A DNA stretch of 9,558 nt from Acidimicrobiaceae bacterium (GCA_009785715.1 WQVT01000052.1:1-9558); one strand, 5' to 3'. Shown: positions 1 through 9,370, counted from the first letter of the stretch. Notes: generated from the sequence alone by a model not told the origin. Numbers and translations are program-made.

Positions 1-878
1 CCGAGCATTCGTTCTTCTTCCACTCCCCGGTCAGGCCGGACACGACGCAGGACGACCGCGACTACATCCTCTCGGTCATGCAGGAGGCGGCCGGCTTTCC
101 CTTCGAAGCCAAGTTTGAACACATCGGCTTCTGGAACCTGCGGATCTCCGTCGCCGACACCTATCGCAAAGGACGTTGCTTCATCGCGGGCGATGCAGCC
201 CACAGCCATCCTCCCTACGGCGGCCATGGGCTGAACAACGGACTCGAAGACGTCGCAAACCTCGGCTGGAAGCTCGGCGCCCTCTTCGACGGCTGGGGCT
301 CCGACACCCTGCTCGACTCCTACACCGTCGAGCGCCAGCCGGTCTTCACCGAGATCGGACGGGACCAGATCGCAGCAGGGGTACTGAACGATCAGGCTTG
401 GCTCGAACAGCACAACCCCGAGCGAGATCTTGCCGACTTCGAGGCGGCGTGGAAGATGCGCGCGGAGCGGTCCGAGGTGCCTCCGGACTTCGTACAGAAC
501 TATGACGGCTCACCGATCGTCGAAAGCACCCCCGGTGCGCGCCCCGGTATTCACGCCCCCCTCTCACTCGAGGCTCGGCCGGGCTTCCACCTTTCCCCTC
601 AGACGCTGACCTCGGGCAAGAACGTCTTCGAGGCATTGGGGCCGGGCTTTACCCTCTTTGCCTTCGGCGCGGATGACGCCGCCACCGACGGGATCGAGGG
701 AGCGGCGGTCGCTCACGGCGTCCCGCTCAGGGTCGTGCGCGACAGCTATGAGGGAGACCGGGTGGAATACGGAAAGCGACTGATCCTGGTCCGCCCCGAC
801 CAGTTCATCGCGTGGGCCGGCGACGAGGCACCCGGTGACCCCGACGCTCTCGTCAGAAGGGTGTCCGGGCTCTCTTGA
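1..878 (+). CDS. FAD-dependent aromatic-ring monooxygenase, C-terminal part (5' end outside window)
   Basis: The frame is open from the first bases of the window, so the start lies upstream; about 291 residues are visible. The block GDAAHSHPPYGGHGLNNG followed by LEDVANLGWKL is the second FAD-binding motif of class A flavoprotein hydroxylases (the PheA/MhpA/TetX-like family), in which the Asp contacts the flavin ribityl chain. The N-terminal GxGxxG Rossmann motif would lie outside the window. After about residue 185 the protein continues with a region like the thioredoxin-fold C-terminal domain of phenol-hydroxylase-type members (FHLSPQTL, then FTLFAFG and a conserved-looking YGKRLILVRPDQFIAWAGDE ending). 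Such enzymes use NAD(P)H and O2 to hydroxylate phenolic or polyketide rings in the cytoplasm; the substrate cannot be told. It converges on the kdp operon and shows no functional link to it. The family call is firm; a specific function is not. Confidence 0.9.
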   Translation, partial: EHSFFFHSPVRPDTTQDDRDYILSVMQEAAGFPFEAKFEHIGFWNLRISVADTYRKGRCFIAGDAAHSHPPYGGHGLNNGLEDVANLGWKLGALFDGWGSDTLLDSYTVERQPVFTEIGRDQIAAGVLNDQAWLEQHNPERDLADFEAAWKMRAERSEVPPDFVQNYDGSPIVESTPGARPGIHAPLSLEARPGFHLSPQTLTSGKNVFEALGPGFTLFAFGADDAATDGIEGAAVAHGVPLRVVRDSYEGDRVEYGKRLILVRPDQFIAWAGDEAPGDPDALVRRVSGLS

Positions 879-899
879 GCGGCTGCCCACTCCGAAGGT

Positions 900-2117
900 C
901 TAAGAGTCGTCAGACAACTCCGATGGGAGTTGGGGCTCCCGCGCGGCGTCACGTCGGGCGATGATGTGTACATCGATGCCGGCGCCCCCGGCGAGCCGGG
1001 AGATCTTCCTGACGATGGATCCGCCTCCTTTGAGTTCCTGCCAGCGGTTGCGGCTGCTCGAACCGACGACGATCTGGGTTATTTGGTGCTCGCGGGCGTA
1101 GTCGATGACCGACGTGGCGGGGTCGTCGCCGTGCACTTCGGTCCAGTGGGCCCCGACGTCGGCGCTCAACTGCCGCAAGAGCGAGAGCTGATCGTGGTCC
1201 CTGCGGCGCTGGACGTCGCCGACGACGTGCAACACCTTCAGCTCGGCTTTGACGCGGGCGGCCATCCGTGCGGCTCGTCGGACGATGGCGTCGGTGCCCG
1301 GGGCGGCGGTCACGGCCACCAGAATGCGCTCGTTGGTCTCCCACACGACCTGCGCCCGACGGCGCTGGAGGTGCTCGAGCAGTTCCTCTTCGGTTTCGTC
1401 CGCAAGGAATCGAAGAGCGAGCTCCCGGAGGGCGATGAGGTTGTCCGTTTGGAAGAAGTGGGTCAGCGCCTGGGGAACCTTGGACTTCGGATAGATGTTG
1501 CCATGGAGCATGCGCCGCCGAAGCGCTTCGGGCGAGGAGTCGACAAGCTCGATCTGGTCGGCCCTGCGTACGACCCAGTCGGGCACCCGCTCGCGGACGC
1601 TCGTCTGGGTCATCTGCTCGACGGCGTCGGCGATGCTCTCGAGGTGCTGGATGTTGACCGTGGTGATCACGTCGATGCCGGCGTCGAGTACCTCGATCAC
1701 GTCCTCCCACCGCTTGGCGTGGCGCGATCCCGGGACGTTGGTGTGCGCCAGCTCGTCGATGAGGGCGACCTTCGGGTGGCGGGCGAGTAGCTCCTCGAGG
1801 TCCATCTCCTCGAAGCTGGTGCCCCGATAGTCGACGACGCGCCGAGGGATCGTCTCTATCCCGGCACAGCGTTCTTCGGTGTGTGGCCGCCCGTGGCATT
1901 CGACGAATCCGATGACGACGTCGGCGCCTCGGCTCTTGCGTCGGTGACCTTCGTCGAGCATGGCGTAGGTCTTGCCGACGCCGGCAGCCGCACCGAGATA
2001 GATGCGGAAGTGCCCGGTTTCCTCGACAACATCTGTGGCGTCGTCTTCGTCGGAGCGTGCGACGCTGACGCCTTCGTCGGTACCTGCAGAGTTCGTCCGG
2101 GTGTCCGCTTCGCTCAT
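900..2117 (-). CDS. kdpD: Short KdpD: N-terminal KdpD ATP-binding domain plus USP domain, no membrane or kinase part
   Basis: This 405-residue protein matches only the cytoplasmic N-terminal half of the usual ~900-residue KdpD sensor kinase. Residues 1-36 are an acidic, probably disordered extension. The KdpD domain follows, with Walker A GAAAGVGKT (42-50), Walker B VALIDE (117-122), then LAHTNVPGSRHAKRW and TTVNIQHLES. A universal-stress-protein-like domain spans about 263-388 (ERILVAVTA to VVGSSSRNRW and GGGSIV). There is no transmembrane segment, HisKA or ATPase domain, and the protein ends cleanly with TAG. The missing half is encoded separately at 7188-8675. Short KdpDs are known from cyanobacteria and Deinococcus. 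It is the last gene of the kdp operon, 24 bp after the OB-fold gene. A GAGG Shine-Dalgarno sequence 7 nt upstream supports the ATG. Its likely role is to modulate the partner kinase in response to ATP or other ligands; that part is inference. Confidence 0.93.
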   Translation of the reverse strand: MSEADTRTNSAGTDEGVSVARSDEDDATDVVEETGHFRIYLGAAAGVGKTYAMLDEGHRRKSRGADVVIGFVECHGRPHTEERCAGIETIPRRVVDYRGTSFEEMDLEELLARHPKVALIDELAHTNVPGSRHAKRWEDVIEVLDAGIDVITTVNIQHLESIADAVEQMTQTSVRERVPDWVVRRADQIELVDSSPEALRRRMLHGNIYPKSKVPQALTHFFQTDNLIALRELALRFLADETEEELLEHLQRRRAQVVWETNERILVAVTAAPGTDAIVRRAARMAARVKAELKVLHVVGDVQRRRDHDQLSLLRQLSADVGAHWTEVHGDDPATSVIDYAREHQITQIVVGSSSRNRWQELKGGGSIVRKISRLAGGAGIDVHIIARRDAAREPQLPSELSDDS

Positions 2118-2141
2118 ATCCTCGCCTCGGGTCTCGTCGGC

Positions 2142-2465
2142 TCAGCCGTCGGCTGGTTCGATGCGGTACAGCGGGTTCCACACCACGAGGCGGCGACCTT
2201 CCATCTTCGCCGTACCTTCGACGGTGCACCGAGCACCGACCGAGAGCCCCGCAACCGTTCGCCGGCCGAGAAAGACAAGCGCGATCCGACCGGTGCCGTC
2301 GTCGAGGCTGCACTCAAAGGATGTCGTGCCGTAGTCCGCGTTGAGGCTGGTCGCCTCGATCACCCCGCTCACGACCACGCGGCCCCTCGGCATGGCATCG
2401 GAGATCTTCCGGGCGACCGGCCGGCCTCCCCATACATCGTCTTCGTTGAACTCGGTGGAACTCAT
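2142..2465 (-). CDS. Small OB-fold protein inserted in the kdp operon
   Basis: A 107-residue soluble protein with no signal peptide or membrane segment. The central part reads as a five-stranded OB-fold: RVVVSGVIEAT, FECSLDDGTGRIALVFLGRR, VGARCTVEGTAKMEGRRLVVWNPLYRIE. The DGTG turn, the LGRR motif and the closing NP-Y resemble actinobacterial 'OB-fold nucleic acid binding domain' proteins. From memory, relatives such as mycobacterial Rv2694c lie beside the TrkA-type potassium-uptake genes ceoB/ceoC; this should be confirmed by search. Here it sits between kdpC (7 nt upstream) and the short kdpD (24 nt downstream), on the same strand, so it is almost certainly co-transcribed with the pump. No strong Shine-Dalgarno sequence precedes the ATG, so translation probably depends on coupling to kdpC. 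It could bind RNA, DNA or a nucleotide second messenger, or be a structural OB module; the sequence does not decide. Confidence 0.8.
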   Translation of the reverse strand: MSSTEFNEDDVWGGRPVARKISDAMPRGRVVVSGVIEATSLNADYGTTSFECSLDDGTGRIALVFLGRRTVAGLSVGARCTVEGTAKMEGRRLVVWNPLYRIEPADG

Positions 2466-2472
2466 AGCATGG

Positions 2473-3120
2473 TCACTTCAGCCTGACGAGCGCCTCATTG
2501 AGTTGTAGCACATTGATGTAGTCGCTCCCGAGAAAGCCCCATTGGGCGCGATAGGTGTGAACCTTGATCAGGGCCTGCAGCTTCGGTGCGGGGATGCCGG
2601 TGGCGCTCGAGACCATGGGGATCTGGACCATGGCGTCTGCCGGAGAGATGTCCGGGTCGAGGCCGCTGCCGGAGGTGGTGACGAGGTCAGGAGTGGGGTC
2701 GTTGACGCCGAGCGCCTTCCAGTAGGCGATGAGCTGCTTGGTGTTGTCGAGCAGGACCTTCGAACGCGGCCCCAGGTTGCTCGCCCCCGACTCGCCGCTG
2801 ACCCGGCTGGCGACGAGGGGGTTGTCTCCGCCCGAGCTCGGCGTGCAGTTCTTGGCGCCGGGGGCACAGACGACAGCGGCGTAGGGACCGGTGTCGTCTG
2901 GCCGGCCGTGGAAGACGCAGCTGCCCTTGGGGTGTCCCGGGCAGTTGGTGGCCGTCCAGTCCTGGCCGATGAGGGTGGACCCGCTGCTGGTGATGGAGCC
3001 GTTCGCCTGGTGGGGGAAGATGAGCTGGGAAACGCCGGTGCCTGCAAGCATATAGACGAAGCCGAAGACCGCGGTCATGACCAGGATCGAGATGGCAGAG
3101 CGACGAATGTGGGTCACCAT
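2473..3120 (-). CDS. kdpC: KdpC subunit of the K+-transporting ATPase
   Basis: A 215-residue protein with one N-terminal membrane helix (about residues 9-32) and an extracytoplasmic remainder, the normal KdpC layout. Diagnostic segments are SGSTLIGQ (46-53), FHGRP (70-74), SGASNLGPRS (111-120) and DLVTTSGSGLDPDISPADA (145-163), the KdpC signature. In the KdpFABC complex KdpC stabilises the assembly and is thought to support K+ loading of KdpA. Compared with Escherichia coli KdpC there are two inserts flanking FHGRP: one contains C60 and C68, the other C85 and C92 followed by a Gly/Ser-rich stretch. All four cysteines are predicted to lie outside the membrane. The gene starts 14 nt after kdpB; an AGG-type ribosome site is weak, and a GTG one codon later is a possible alternative start. 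The family call is very firm. Confidence 0.97.
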   Translation of the reverse strand: MVTHIRRSAISILVMTAVFGFVYMLAGTGVSQLIFPHQANGSITSSGSTLIGQDWTATNCPGHPKGSCVFHGRPDDTGPYAAVVCAPGAKNCTPSSGGDNPLVASRVSGESGASNLGPRSKVLLDNTKQLIAYWKALGVNDPTPDLVTTSGSGLDPDISPADAMVQIPMVSSATGIPAPKLQALIKVHTYRAQWGFLGSDYINVLQLNEALVRLK

Positions 3121-3134
3121 GGGTGAGCTACCTA

Positions 3135-5227
<2,093 letters not shown>

Positions 5228-5228
<1 letters not shown>

Positions 5229-6916
5229 CAGAAGAACTTTCCGTGGCTCAATTGCTCGACGACGGGTCCCAAAGACACGGCGGGGAAGAACGTGAGCCCG
5301 CCGATGATGATGATGACGCCGATGGTCAGGCCGATGAACATCCCGTTATCGGTCCGGAAGGTGCCCAGCCCGGCAGGGACAATCTGTTTGGCGGCGAGCG
5401 CGCCGGCCAGTGCCAAGGCCGGGATCATGATCGCGAAGCGGCCGAGCAACATGTCGATGGCCCCGACCACGTTGTAGAAGGCCGTGTTGCCGGAGAGGCC
5501 GGCGAAGGCCGATCCATTGTTGTTACCCTGCGACGTCAGGGCATAGAGAATTTCGGAGAACCCATGCGGTCCCGCATTGAGTGGTCCCGCACGCCCGGCG
5601 TGGAGCGACACCGCCACCGCCGTCAGCACCAACACGGTGATCGGCATCACGAGCGCCGCCAGGCCGGCCAGCTTCACCTCCCTGGCCTGTATCTTTTTAC
5701 CTAAGTACTCCGGTGTTCGGCCGATCATCAGGCCACCGATGAACACCGCGATGATCGCGTACACCAGAATCGTGTAGAGCCCGCTTCCGGTGCCGCCGGG
5801 CGTGACCTCGCCGAGCATCATCCCCGTCAGTAGGCCGAAGCCGCCCATCGGGGTGTACGAGTCGCCGGCACTGTTGATCGCCCCGTCGGAAGTCTGCGTC
5901 ATCGACACGTTGAACAGCGCGCTGCTGGTGTCGCCGAATCGGACCTCCTTGCCCTCGGTATTGCCCACCGTGCTGTGCACTCCGGCCGCGACGACTGCCG
6001 GGTTGTTGGTGTGCTCCGAGTACGAAGTGATCCCGACCCACACGCCGAAGATGATGACCATGGCGGCCAGCAGGGCGGCACCGTGGCGGATGCTTCCCAC
6101 CATCTTGCCGAAGGTGTAGGTCAGCGCGAACGGGATCGAGAGGGTGAGGCAGATGTACAGGACATTGGTGAGCGCCGTCGGATTCTCGAGGGGGTGCGCC
6201 AGGTCGACGTTGAAGAATCCCCCGCCGTTCGTCCCGAGCTGCATGATCGCACCCATGAACCCGGCAGGGCCGCGGGGGATCGTCTGGGTCACCCCGTTGA
6301 TCGCGTCGCGGATCGTCGCCGGACCGGCAAGGGTCATCACCGCACCTTCTCCGACGAGGATGATCCCGGCGACGAAGGCGATCGGGAGGAGGATGTAGAG
6401 CAGGCAGCGGGTGATGTCGACCCAGAAGTTCCCGATCGTCGGCGAGTTCCGCCGCGAGAAACCCCGCACGAGCGTGATGGCAACCGAAATGCCGACGGCT
6501 GCGCTGACGAATTGTTGGACGGTGAGCACCCCGATCTGGGAGAAATACGACATGGTCGTCTCGCCGCCGTAGTTCTGCCAGTTGGTGTTGGTCACGAACG
6601 AGGTAATCGTGTTGAGGCTCAACGCCGGTGTGACTGCGCCCATGTGCTGGGGGTTCAGCGGGAGCGAGCCCTGAATTCGGAGCAGCAGGTACCCGAAGCC
6701 GAGAAACAGCGCCGAGAAGATGATCGTCGACCCGGCGTACCGCTTCCAGGTCTGCTCCTGCTCCGGGGAGGTGGCCAGGAGCCGGTAGAAGGGGCGCTCC
6801 GCCCACGCCAGGTAGCGGACACGGCCCTCGAAGACGTCGGCCATGTACGACCCGAGGTATCGCCAGGCGATGCCGAGCACGACGACCAGCAACGCGATGG
6901 TCAAGAAGAACCCCAT
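5228..6916 (-). CDS. kdpA: KdpA, K+-binding channel-like subunit
   Basis: A 562-residue polytopic membrane protein of the superfamily of K+ transporters (SKT), the expected size. Four pore-loop filter segments are visible: TNTNWQNY (109-116), [10 protein letters not shown] (227-236), SDGAIN (343-348) and [10 protein letters not shown] (464-473). Other KdpA signatures are [15 protein letters not shown] (395-409) and NAGPHGFSE (447-455). Q114 corresponds to E. coli Q116, known to affect K+ affinity. In filter 3 the residue before the glycine is Asp (D344), where E. coli KdpA has Cys. The gene begins directly after the kdpF stop (TAG then ATG, no gap), with GGAG 9 nt upstream inside kdpF, and ends in a TGATG junction with kdpB. 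It binds extracellular K+, and ions are thought to pass through an inter-subunit tunnel to KdpB. Confidence 0.98.
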
Positions 6917-7006
6917 CTAGAACCACTCCGGCTTGAAGAGGGCGACGCCGAGGTAGAGGAACATCACGGCCGACACGGCAAGCAAGATGGCCTGAACGGT
7001 GCTCAT
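6917..7006 (-). CDS. kdpF: KdpF, small accessory subunit of the K+ pump
   Basis: A 29-residue single-helix membrane peptide starting MSTVQAILL and ending LGVALFKPEWF. The Y-L-x2-A-L-x2-PE-x-F ending is typical of KdpF, and the position immediately before kdpA is the canonical one. KdpF lies at the KdpA interface and stabilises the complex like a protein lipid. Its TAG stop abuts the kdpA ATG. Its own ATG overlaps the stop of the upstream 27-codon frame by four bases (ATGA). It has no clear Shine-Dalgarno sequence of its own, so translation is probably coupled to that upstream frame. Confidence 0.93.
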   Translation of the reverse strand: MSTVQAILLAVSAVMFLYLGVALFKPEWF

Positions 7007-7086
7007 ACCCGGTCCAACGCCCAGATGAGGCCCATCATCGCCAGGGCGAAGGCGGCGATGAACAGAACAACGAGAAAGTCAGCCAT
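7003..7086 (-). CDS. Undescribed 27-residue membrane peptide, first frame of the kdp operon
   Basis: ATG at 7086-7084 and TGA at 7005-7003 enclose 27 codons that begin MADFLVVLF and end GLIWALDRV. Nearly the whole peptide is one hydrophobic helix (about residues 4-23), with acidic D3 near the start and D25/R26 at the end. Three facts support translation: AGGA lies exactly 7 nt upstream of the ATG (7097-7094), the stop overlaps the kdpF start as ATGA, and the frame starts just inside the divergent promoter region. It lacks the PE-x-F ending of KdpF, so it is not simply a second kdpF copy. It could be a second small subunit of the pump, a sensor-interacting peptide, or a leader whose translation feeds ribosomes to kdpF and kdpA. 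I do not recognise a named family. It is too short to be found by routine gene calling. Confidence 0.72.
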   Translation of the reverse strand: MADFLVVLFIAAFALAMMGLIWALDRV

Positions 7087-7093
7087 GACCCGA

Positions 7094-7097
7094 TCCT
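7094..7097 (-). promoter_or_regulatory. Ribosome binding site of the first kdp-operon frame
   Basis: On the minus strand AGGA is followed by seven bases (TCGGGTC) and then the ATG at 7086. This is close to ideal spacing, and it marks the 27-codon frame, rather than kdpF, as the first translated unit of the operon. Confidence 0.65.
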
Positions 7098-7109
7098 GGT
7101 CCCGTCAGC

Positions 7110-7159
7110 CTTAACAGGATCTCAACAGGCGCCGGAAGGTCTTAATAGTTCCTAAACGC
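7110..7159. repeat. Phased direct-repeat array, candidate KdpE operator
   Basis: Four related 9-mers lie in one orientation: CTTAACAGG at 7110, CTCAACAGG at 7121 (8 of 9 matching the first), CTTAATAGT at 7141 (7 of 9) and a weak CCTAAACGC at 7151 (5 of 9). Starts are offset by 0, 11, 31 and 41 bp, all close to whole helical turns, giving two tandem pairs. OmpR/PhoB-family regulators, to which KdpE belongs, bind as head-to-tail dimers to such direct repeats with 10-11 bp period. The half-site TTAACA resembles those known for PhoP-type relatives. It does not resemble the T-rich E. coli KdpE box. The first pair is clear; the second is weaker. Confidence 0.6.
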
Positions 7160-7187
7160 GCCGGCGACACCGGAAAGGCGACGGCTG

Positions 7188-8675
7188 ATGGACAATTGGC
7201 ACATGTCCAAGTGGATGTACGGGTCGCTCGCGGGGGCTCTCGCCGCAGTCGTGCTCGGGGCGGCGATGATCCCGTTGCGCTCGCATCTCAGCATCGCCAC
7301 CGCCGGACTGGTGCTCGTGATACCGGTGGTCACCGGCGTCGTGGTCGGTGGCCTCGCCGCCGGCGTGATCGCCGTCGCGGCCGGCTTTCTCGTGTACGAC
7401 TACGCCTTCATCCCCCCCTACCTGACCCTGAGCGTCGGTGCTGGTCAGAACTGGGCGGCGTTGGGCGTCTACGCGGTCGTGATGCTGATGGTCGCCCAGG
7501 TGGTCGCCCGCCTGGAGCGGGCACGCGCCGAAGCCGAGGGCAACGCCACCCAGACCCAGCGCATGTACGAGCTCTCCGATCTGCTCGTGAAGGACGTCGC
7601 GCTCGACCGTCTCCTGGACACGATCGTCAACACCGTGCAATCGGCGTTCGACGTCGCCGGGGTGGCGCTCCTCCTGCCGGAGGACGGCAGGCTCCGGGTT
7701 GCGTCCGCGGCGGGCGAGGCGATCTCGCCAAGCCAACTCCAGCAACTCGATCGCGGCTCGAGCACACCCGTGAGCCTCGGGATCAGCGGGCCCACGCCAA
7801 ACCGGCTGCAAACGGTCGCCCTCGCCACGGCGGACGGCCCCGTCGGTGTCCTCGCGGTGCGCGCGCGAAGCCTCTCGTCCGATGACCGCGCCCTGCTCGG
7901 GGCGTTCGCCAATCACTCCGCCCTCGCCATCGAACGGGCCCGCCTCCGACAACAGGCCATGCAGGCCGAGCTCCTCGGGGAGATCGACCGCCTCCGGCAG
8001 ACCCTGCTCGGCGCCGTCTCCCACGACCTGCGGACACCCCTTGCCTCCATGAAGATCGCGTCGACAACCCTCCGCGACCCCACCCTCGAGCTCTCCGGGG
8101 CGGACATCGACGAGCTGCATGACATCATCGACCGCCAGGCCGACCGCCTCACCCGTCTCGTCACGAGCCTGCTGGACATGACCAGACTTCAGGCCGGCTT
8201 CCTCGAGTTGCAACGCGAAGCATGGTCGGTCCTGGAACTCGTGGAGGACACGCTCGCCGGGCTGGCGGGCGCGCTCCCCGCCAGCCGCGTCAAGACCGAC
8301 ATCCCGAGCGACCTCCCCGCCGTGGAGGTCGACGGCCTCCTGATCGGACAGGTCCTCTCAAACCTGGTCGAGAACGCCGACCGCCACGCACCCCCCGTCA
8401 CCCCGATCACCATCGCCGCGCAATCAAAGGACCATCGGGTCATGATGTCGGTAACCGATCAAGGCCCGGGAGTGCCACCCGAGGAACGCGAGATGATCTT
8501 CGACAGCTTCGTACGCTTCGACACCGGTGGTCGATCCGGACTCGGCCTGGCCATCGCGAAGACCTTTATCCAGGCCCACGGCGAACAGATCTGGGTCGAG
8601 AACGTCCCGGAAGGCGGAGCGCGCTTCGTCTTCACGCTGCCGCAAGCAGGCAACCCCCCGGAGCACCGAGTCTGA
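7188..8675 (+). CDS. kdpD: KdpD-type membrane histidine kinase lacking the N-terminal KdpD/USP half
   Basis: A 495-residue sensor kinase. Four hydrophobic helices (about 11-30, 37-54, 55-73, 88-107) form a DUF4118 domain, the KdpD membrane module, including YAFIPPYLTLSV, close to the KdpD FxPPYxTLxV pattern. A GAF-like domain follows (about 125-255). The kinase core has HisKA SHDLRTPL with H279, N box NLVENADRHAP (N396), DQGPGVP (D424) and GLGLAI (451-456). All catalytic motifs are intact. The Walker-A KdpD domain and USP domain found in full-length KdpD are absent and are encoded at 900-2117. The ATG at 7188 is preferred because AAAGG lies 9 nt upstream; an ATG at 7203 has no ribosome site. 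It overlaps kdpE by one base (TGATG). It is expected to sense K+ limitation or osmotic stress and phosphorylate KdpE. Confidence 0.95.
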   Translation: MDNWHMSKWMYGSLAGALAAVVLGAAMIPLRSHLSIATAGLVLVIPVVTGVVVGGLAAGVIAVAAGFLVYDYAFIPPYLTLSVGAGQNWAALGVYAVVMLMVAQVVARLERARAEAEGNATQTQRMYELSDLLVKDVALDRLLDTIVNTVQSAFDVAGVALLLPEDGRLRVASAAGEAISPSQLQQLDRGSSTPVSLGISGPTPNRLQTVALATADGPVGVLAVRARSLSSDDRALLGAFANHSALAIERARLRQQAMQAELLGEIDRLRQTLLGAVSHDLRTPLASMKIASTTLRDPTLELSGADIDELHDIIDRQADRLTRLVTSLLDMTRLQAGFLELQREAWSVLELVEDTLAGLAGALPASRVKTDIPSDLPAVEVDGLLIGQVLSNLVENADRHAPPVTPITIAAQSKDHRVMMSVTDQGPGVPPEEREMIFDSFVRFDTGGRSGLGLAIAKTFIQAHGEQIWVENVPEGGARFVFTLPQAGNPPEHRV

Positions 8676-9370
8676 TGGCCAAAGTCCTGATCATCGACGA
8701 TGACACCTCCCTCCAAAAGGCGCTCCGCCTCGGGCTGACCGCTCACGGTCATAGCGCCATCACCGCTGCAAACGGCGAACAAGGCATCTCGAAGACAGCC
8801 AGCGACGCACCCGACGTGGTGGTGCTTGACCTCGGCCTTCCAGACATCGACGGGCTCACGGTCCTCGGGAGGATCCGCGGAATGAGCGACGTGCCGATCC
8901 TCGTCCTCTCGGCGACGGGCACCGACGAACGCAAGGTCGCCGCACTTGACGGCGGCGCTGATGACTACGTCACGAAGCCCTTCAGCATGGCTGAATTGGA
9001 AGCACGGATACGGACCGCCATCCGCCACAGAGCCCCGGAGACGATCGAATCCGGGCCGCAGGAGATCGCCGTGGGCGGACTCCACCTGGACCTGGTCCAC
9101 CACCAGACACGGATCCACGATGTCAACATCGACCTGACCGCCAGGGAGTTCGATCTCCTGGTATTTCTGGCCAGGAATGCCGGAAGACTCTGCACCCGAC
9201 AGATGATCCTCCGGGCCGTATGGGGGGAGGGATACGCCACGGAGGCGCAGTACCTGCACGCCTACGTGCACCGACTCCGCCACAAACTCGGCGACGGCAC
9301 AGGCACCTCCATTCGAACCGTTCCCGGAGTCGGCTACACACTCGACGAGGAGCCTCACCGTCATTCATGA
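8675..9370 (+). CDS. kdpE: KdpE, OmpR-family response regulator
   Basis: A 231-residue protein. The receiver domain has acidic D8-D10, phosphoacceptor D52 (VVLDLGLPDIDG), S79 and K101 (DYVTKPF). The C-terminal winged-helix DNA-binding domain spans about 130-225, with LTAREFDLL, a recognition-helix region in TEAQYLHAYVHRLRHKL and the closing TVPGVGYTL hairpin. This is the normal KdpE length and architecture. The ATG at 8675 shares one base with the kinase stop (TGATG), the same junction as kdpA/kdpB. GGAG is 11 nt upstream, so coupled translation is likely. Although the frame is open further upstream, the receiver fold begins exactly at this ATG (MAKVLIIDDD), so earlier starts are rejected. 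It should activate the divergent pump operon once phosphorylated. Confidence 0.95.
   Translation: MAKVLIIDDDTSLQKALRLGLTAHGHSAITAANGEQGISKTASDAPDVVVLDLGLPDIDGLTVLGRIRGMSDVPILVLSATGTDERKVAALDGGADDYVTKPFSMAELEARIRTAIRHRAPETIESGPQEIAVGGLHLDLVHHQTRIHDVNIDLTAREFDLLVFLARNAGRLCTRQMILRAVWGEGYATEAQYLHAYVHRLRHKLGDGTGTSIRTVPGVGYTLDEEPHRHS

Larger units (their letters stand above)
7087..7187. promoter_or_regulatory. Divergent promoter region between the kdp pump operon and the kinase-kdpE operon
   Basis: These 101 bp separate two divergent starts and must hold the promoters of both operons. The region is more AT-rich than its surroundings around 7110-7157. It contains phased direct repeats likely to be the KdpE operator (separate entry). 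I could not identify convincing -35/-10 pairs. The best fragments are TTAACA/TCAACA on the plus strand and TATTAA or TGTTAA on the minus strand. Poor -35 boxes would fit a promoter that needs an OmpR-family activator, but this is inference. Confidence 0.75.

Noticed and set aside
915..940. Hairpin (CAACTCC, 4-nt loop, GGAGTTG) as a terminator between the converging monooxygenase and kdp operons
   Set aside because: It lies inside the last codons of the short kdpD, has no T-tract on either strand and competes with an overlapping GGGAG/CTCCC pairing, so it is not convincing.
949..2313. 454-codon minus-strand frame overlapping the short kdpD
   Set aside because: Arg/Pro-rich shadow in another frame of the same strand; the overlapping frame has clear KdpD and USP motifs.
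7087..7187. E. coli-type KdpE box or a c-di-AMP (ydaO) or K+ riboswitch upstream of the pump operon
   Set aside because: No T-rich KdpE box is seen, and the space between the likely promoter and the first ATG is far too short for a structured riboswitch.
8222..8674. Earlier start for the kdpE frame
   Set aside because: The extension overlaps the kinase ATPase domain out of frame and is Arg/Pro/Gly-rich; the receiver domain starts at 8675 with a TGATG junction.
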